A DNA stretch of 32,508 nucleotides from contig NZ_PPPX01000010.1 in the NCBI RefSeq assembly GCF_002902305.1, positions 1 to 32,508 of the forward strand, given 5' to 3'. The DNA is from Staphylococcus argensis (GTDB lineage: Bacteria > Bacillota > Bacilli > Staphylococcales > Staphylococcaceae). The position numbers and the translations under genes were made by a program. Below the pieces are notes generated by a model that was given only the letters and a program-made list of their open reading frames with translations, was not told the origin of the DNA and did not search any database. Below, piece by piece: positions 28,756 through 32,508 of this stretch (positions within the stretch are counted from its first letter, which is position 1; every line of letters begins with the position of its first letter).

Positions 28756-30906
28756 ATGGATCAACAGCTCATTCAATCAATCGCAAAGCAATATCAGTTT
28801 ACAACGCAACAAATCAAAGCTGTGTTACAACTGCTGGAAGATAATAATACGGTGCCGTTTATTGCGCGTTACCGCAAAGAGCAAACAGGTGGACTCGATG
28901 AAGTCGAAATTAAACAAATTAACGATGAATATCAATACGTAGTGCATTTGCAGAAGAGGAAAGAAGAAGTGATACATAATATCGAGCAACAAGGCATGCT
29001 CACGGACGAACTCAAAGCGGATATCCTTAAACAAACGAAATTACAAAGAGTTGAGGATTTGTATCGTCCATATAAACAGAAGAAGAAAACGCGTGCGACA
29101 GAGGCGAAACGTAAAGGATTGGAACCTTTAGCGCAATGGCTACAACAATCTTCACTTGAAGAAAGTGTAGAAACTGCGGCAGAGGCGTACCTGAATGACG
29201 AAGTTAAGTCTGTGGAAGAAGCCGTACAAGGTGCGCAAGATATCATCGCTGAACAGGTGTCCGACAATCCAAAATATCGCCAAAAAATCTTGAAAGATAC
29301 GTATCAACACGGTGTCATCACTGCGACTAAAAAGAAAAAAGCTGAAGACGACCAAGGAATTTACGAAATGTATTACGACTTTAGCGAACCGGTCAAAAAA
29401 GTCGCGAATCACCGTATCCTTGCTATGAATCGCGGGGAGAAAGAAAAGGTGCTTAATGTGAAGATAGAGGTGGATACGCGAGGTATTGAGAACTTTATCC
29501 GTAAAAATGAAGTATCTGCACAAACTGAAGCAACACCTTATATTGTTGAGGCGATTAAGGACAGTTTAAAACGACTGATCATGCCTTCAATTGAACGTGA
29601 AATCAGAGGTGATTTAACCGGCCGCGCGGAAGAACATGCAATTGATGTATTTGGTGAGAACTTAAGAAATCTACTTCTACAACCTCCGATGAAAGGCAAA
29701 CAAATTCTAGGGGTAGACCCGGCTTTCCGCACAGGTTGTAAATTAGCCGTCATCAATCCTTACGGTACCTTTGTAGATAAAGGTGTAATTTATCCTCATC
29801 CGCCAGTGAATAAGAAGAAAGATGCAGAGCGAATTGTCATTGATTTGATTCAACGTTATCACGTGGATTTAATCGCGATTGGAAATGGTACCGCAAGTCG
29901 AGAAACGGAGCAGTTTATCGCAGGTCTCATTCAAGAACATGATTTAGATGTGCAGTATGTGATCGTGAATGAAGCGGGTGCGTCGGTTTATTCCGCATCA
30001 GAAGTTGCGCGCGAAGAATTCCCTGACTTCCAAGTAGAAGAGCGTAGTGCAGTATCTATTGGACGACGTATTCAAGACCCATTGAGTGAACTTGTGAAGA
30101 TTGATCCCAAATCAATCGGTGTAGGGCAGTATCAGCACGATGTGGACCAGAAAGAACTTGAGCGTGCTTTAACTTTCGTTGTGGAAACTGCGGTGAACCA
30201 AGTCGGCGTAGATGTGAACACGGCTTCGCAATCACTCATGCAGTATGTTTCTGGTCTCACACCTTCCATCGCTAAAAATATTATCGCGTATCGTGAAGAA
30301 GAAGGTGCGATTACGCATCATTCTCAAATCGCTAAAGTGAAACGTTTAGGAGCAAAGACGTTTGAACAAAGTATCGGTTTCTTAAGAATTGTTGATGGTG
30401 AAGAACCGCTAGACAATACGTCGATTCACCCTGAAAGTTATAAGGCTACTTACGCGTTATTAGACTCCGTGGGCATGACATCAGCAGATTTAGGTTCAGA
30501 TCAGTTGAAAGTAACGCTCGAGAAATTGAACTTATCAGAGACTGCTGAATCATTAAATATTGGTCTACCTACACTTGAGGATATCGTTAAAGCATTGAAA
30601 GCACCTCACCGTGACTTGCGGGACGACTTCGATGCACCTATTCTTAAATCTGATGTTCTTTCTATCGAGGATTTAACAGAAGGTATGAAATTGAGCGGTA
30701 CAGTGCGTAATGTCGTTGACTTCGGCGCATTTGTCGACATCGGAGTGAAGCAAGACGGTCTTGTTCATATTTCTAAACTTTCTCGCCGTTTTGTTAAAAA
30801 TCCAATGGATGTGGTTAGCGTTGGAGATATCGTCGATGTGTGGATTATTCAAGTTGATGAGAATAAAGGAAAAGTCTCATTATCGATGGTAGATCCAAAT
30901 GAATGA
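28756..30906 (+). CDS. tex: Tex-family RNA-binding transcriptional accessory protein
   Basis: Tex/Spt6-like proteins bind nucleic acid and RNA polymerase. Order: N-terminal helical Tex region (NTVPFIARYRKEQTGGLDEVEI), a YqgF/RNase H-like domain (GKQILGVDPAFRTGCKLAVI near residue 320 and AIGNGTASRETEQFI), helix-hairpin-helix (SLMQYVSGLTPSIAKNIIAYRE), and a C-terminal S1 domain (GMKLSGTVRNVVDFGAFVDI, DGLVHISKLS). The ATG at 28756 is after TTGGAGG; the upstream in-frame TTG at 28744 overlaps that SD. It has 716 residues. It overlaps the SprT-like gene by 8 nt. Confidence 0.95.
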   Translation: MDQQLIQSIAKQYQFTTQQIKAVLQLLEDNNTVPFIARYRKEQTGGLDEVEIKQINDEYQYVVHLQKRKEEVIHNIEQQGMLTDELKADILKQTKLQRVEDLYRPYKQKKKTRATEAKRKGLEPLAQWLQQSSLEESVETAAEAYLNDEVKSVEEAVQGAQDIIAEQVSDNPKYRQKILKDTYQHGVITATKKKKAEDDQGIYEMYYDFSEPVKKVANHRILAMNRGEKEKVLNVKIEVDTRGIENFIRKNEVSAQTEATPYIVEAIKDSLKRLIMPSIEREIRGDLTGRAEEHAIDVFGENLRNLLLQPPMKGKQILGVDPAFRTGCKLAVINPYGTFVDKGVIYPHPPVNKKKDAERIVIDLIQRYHVDLIAIGNGTASRETEQFIAGLIQEHDLDVQYVIVNEAGASVYSASEVAREEFPDFQVEERSAVSIGRRIQDPLSELVKIDPKSIGVGQYQHDVDQKELERALTFVVETAVNQVGVDVNTASQSLMQYVSGLTPSIAKNIIAYREEEGAITHHSQIAKVKRLGAKTFEQSIGFLRIVDGEEPLDNTSIHPESYKATYALLDSVGMTSADLGSDQLKVTLEKLNLSETAESLNIGLPTLEDIVKALKAPHRDLRDDFDAPILKSDVLSIEDLTEGMKLSGTVRNVVDFGAFVDIGVKQDGLVHISKLSRRFVKNPMDVVSVGDIVDVWIIQVDENKGKVSLSMVDPNE

Positions 30907-31354
30907 TAGAGATATTCAGGAAATGACTGAAAAGATTTCACGTGACAGTTTCGGGAGACCATTTCGGCACCGTGCTTATTTTAACCACCGCCTAAGAACG
31001 ACAGGCGGGAGATACATGCTCAAGTCTCATCATATCGAAATTAACTACAAACAATTTGAGAAGTTTGGGAAACAGGCAGTGATAGATATTATTAAGCATG
31101 AATTATGTCACTATCACTTGCACTTAGAAAGTAAAGGTTATCAGCATCGCGATAAAGACTTTAAGGAATTAAGTAAGCAAGTGGGCGCACCTCGATACTG
31201 TACACCAGTTCAAAGTTATGCCGAGCGTGTGAACTACGTTTATCAATGTAAGAAATGTGGTGTGAAATTTCCACGTATACGTAAAGTCGATACGCGTCGA
31301 CGTGTTTGTGGTCAGTGCGGTGGCCGATTGAAATTGGCAGAAGGGCGAAAGTGA
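30899..31354 (+). CDS. SprT-like zinc metallopeptidase-family protein
   Basis: The 151-residue protein has the zincin motif HELCHYHLHLESKGYQHRDKDF (two His plus Glu of HExxH type, with Cys in between) near residue 67. A C-terminal zinc ribbon (YQCKKCGVKFPRIRK, then CGQCGGRL) carries four cysteines. SprT/Spartan-fold proteins are metalloproteases in eukaryotes; the bacterial family is uncharacterised. The ATG overlaps the end of tex by 8 nt, so it is translationally coupled. No strong terminator follows; a weak AAGGATA/TATCCTT repeat lies near 31354-31382. Confidence 0.9.
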   Translation: MNDRDIQEMTEKISRDSFGRPFRHRAYFNHRLRTTGGRYMLKSHHIEINYKQFEKFGKQAVIDIIKHELCHYHLHLESKGYQHRDKDFKELSKQVGAPRYCTPVQSYAERVNYVYQCKKCGVKFPRIRKVDTRRRVCGQCGGRLKLAEGRK

Positions 31355-31956
31355 AAGGATAGCTAGGACGAGTAAGGTATCCTTAGGTTCGTTTCTGATA
31401 GCAATGTATTATTGAGAGGGCACTCTCCGAACAATGTTGTTAAAACTTTTGATTGGTGTCGCGGTGACGATAATCTTTTGAGGTAGTGTTGATAGTAAAA
31501 CGATGTTAAAACACATTGCTCGAGCTTTGAGTCGTTGTTCGAGTTGTGAAAGAATGATGTCAATGGTCGAACTCAGCCTCATTAAGCGCAGTAGTAAACG
31601 CTTAGTTCGCGGTTGAAGTTGGTTAAGTTATGATGGGCATAAGTGAATGAGGATTTGGAGAAGCAGTAGTCAGAAGTAACTGGCTATTGCTTCTTTACAT
31701 TATGGATGAGTGGTGAGGGGGAGATTGTTTGAATCTATTGGTGATAGAGGTGGTTGAGTCTAGAAATAAACTTTTATATTGAGATTAAAAAACTTGTAAT
31801 ATATGAGAGCTCAATTTGTAAATTGGTGTAGTGTTGTGGAAGTGAATTTAGTAAGAAAATCTTTAGTGAAACAGTTGTTAATGGTTAACTATTTCCTCTA
31901 AAATTCACTGGTTTTAATCTTAGGACAAATTACACTAAAGAAATTGTGTGTATGTA
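31355..31956. other. Gene-free stretch upstream of the tRNA/rRNA promoters
   Basis: No credible coding region, RNA gene or repeat was recognised on either strand. A 66-codon minus-strand frame at 31363-31563 has no domain or SD support. Composition is G/T-biased on the plus strand. Such spacers are usual before rRNA operons. Confidence 0.5.
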
Positions 31957-31985
31957 TTGACGTTCACTCAAATATGAGCTATGAT
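31957..31985 (+). promoter_or_regulatory. First promoter of the tRNA-rRNA operon
   Basis: TTGACG (31957-31962), a 17-bp spacer and TATGAT (31980-31985) lie about 160 nt upstream of tRNA-Leu. Confidence 0.75.
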
Positions 31986-32058
31986 AATAATCGTTGTAAA
32001 AATGATTAAGGCGTTTTGAAGAGGGAATAAAGAAATTTAACTTTCTATTAAATTCTCA

Positions 32059-32087
32059 TTGACAAAACATTAACCGCATAATAAAAT
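32059..32087 (+). promoter_or_regulatory. Second promoter of the tRNA-rRNA operon
   Basis: A consensus -35 TTGACA (32059-32064), a 17-bp spacer and TAAAAT (32082-32087) lie 55 nt upstream of tRNA-Leu. Tandem P1/P2 promoters are typical for rRNA operons of Firmicutes. Confidence 0.8.
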
Positions 32088-32142
32088 GGTAATTGTCCTT
32101 TTTAAAGAAACTTCTTTCAAAAGAGATTAGTCATTTTGCTAA

Positions 32143-32225
<83 letters not shown>

Positions 32226-32246
32226 TCAACTTTTTTAATTTCATAA

Positions 32247-32320
32247 GCGGGTGTAGTTTAATGGCAAAACCTCAGCCTTCCAAGCTGATGTTGTGGGTTC
32301 GATTCCCATCACCCGCTCCA
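32247..32320 (+). tRNA. tRNA-Gly (anticodon TCC)
   Basis: The acceptor stem GCGGGTG pairs with CACCCGC; the anticodon arm is CAGC-CTTCCAA-GCTG (anticodon TCC), the T loop GGGTTCGATTCCC, and CCA is encoded. It lies 21 nt after tRNA-Leu and upstream of 16S in the same transcript. Confidence 0.96.
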
Positions 32321-32472
32321 TCTTATTTATTTTCTTATGAACATTGAAAACTAAATGACAATATGTCAACGTTAATTCCAATAAACACTTATTATAGCAA
32401 GTGAATGAAAACGATTGATTGACGAAAAGTTGAAATCGTTTGTCATCACTTGACAGAGCTAATCAAACACTT
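32321..32472 (+). promoter_or_regulatory. 16S rRNA leader with boxA-like and processing-stem sequences
   Basis: A boxA-like antitermination sequence ATTGAAAACTAAAT lies at 32343-32356. AAACGATT and AATCGTTT near 32408-32440 form an inverted repeat. TTGACA near 32451 lacks a matching -10, so it is more likely part of the RNase III processing stem than a promoter. Confidence 0.6.

Positions 32473-32508
<36 letters not shown>

Noticed and set aside
31363..31563. 66-codon minus-strand ORF after the SprT-like gene
   Set aside because: No SD and no recognisable features; it lies in the rRNA upstream spacer.
32450..32456. TTGACA just upstream of 16S as an rRNA promoter
   Set aside because: No -10 at the right spacing, and the 16S start follows within 25 nt; two good promoters lie upstream of the tRNAs.

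Overview
The window is chromosomal DNA from a Staphylococcus. The evidence is a long block of staphylococcal core genes in a familiar order: tenA-thiD-thiM-thiE, yidC, cls, csoR, rodA, ddl-murF, cshA, three PH-domain genes, acpS, alr, mazEF, rsbU-rsbV-rsbW-sigB, tex, a SprT-like gene, two tRNAs and the 5' end of a 16S rRNA gene. The proteins resemble those of S. aureus but are clearly diverged, so a coagulase-negative species is likely. I cannot name the species from sequence alone.

Positions 1-3554 look accessory and are visibly more AT-rich than the rest. They hold a wall-lysis cluster: the C-terminal part of a LysM plus family-19 glycoside hydrolase (+ strand); a FemAB-like gene of the lysostaphin-immunity type (- strand); and a YSIRK-signal lysostaphin-like glycyl-glycine endopeptidase (- strand). 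Both minus-strand genes are interrupted by a single-base frameshift, and each frameshift lies in a run of seven A (coding strand) that would be repaired by an eighth A. This could be phase variation, slippage, paired inactivation or a homopolymer sequencing error. Next to the cluster lies an OatA-type O-acetyltransferase whose SGNH nucleophile serine is replaced by tyrosine.

Positions 5900-10060 hold a TPP-riboswitch-controlled thiamin salvage operon with a well-resolved terminator/antiterminator switch, followed by the lipoprotein insertase yidC. Positions 10060-18200 carry an HD hydrolase and cardiolipin synthase (- strand), the copper sensor csoR with a promoter-embedded operator and a cysteine-free HMA-like partner, a 46-residue basic protein with a long structured 3' region, rodA (- strand), and ddl-murF. 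This segment is bracketed by two inverted copies of a ~130 bp element with terminal inverted repeats. The two copies show compensatory base changes, so it looks like a structured RNA or a MITE-like repeat.

Positions 18400-31354 run as cshA, three bacterial PH-domain membrane proteins, acpS-alr-mazE-mazF, the sigma-B regulon switch (with an internal sigma-B promoter before rsbV), tex and the SprT-like gene. A 29-residue single-helix peptide may lie between mazF and rsbU. The window ends with tandem promoters, tRNA-Leu(GAG), tRNA-Gly(TCC), an rRNA leader and the start of 16S rRNA. No CRISPR array, insertion sequence or replication origin was seen.
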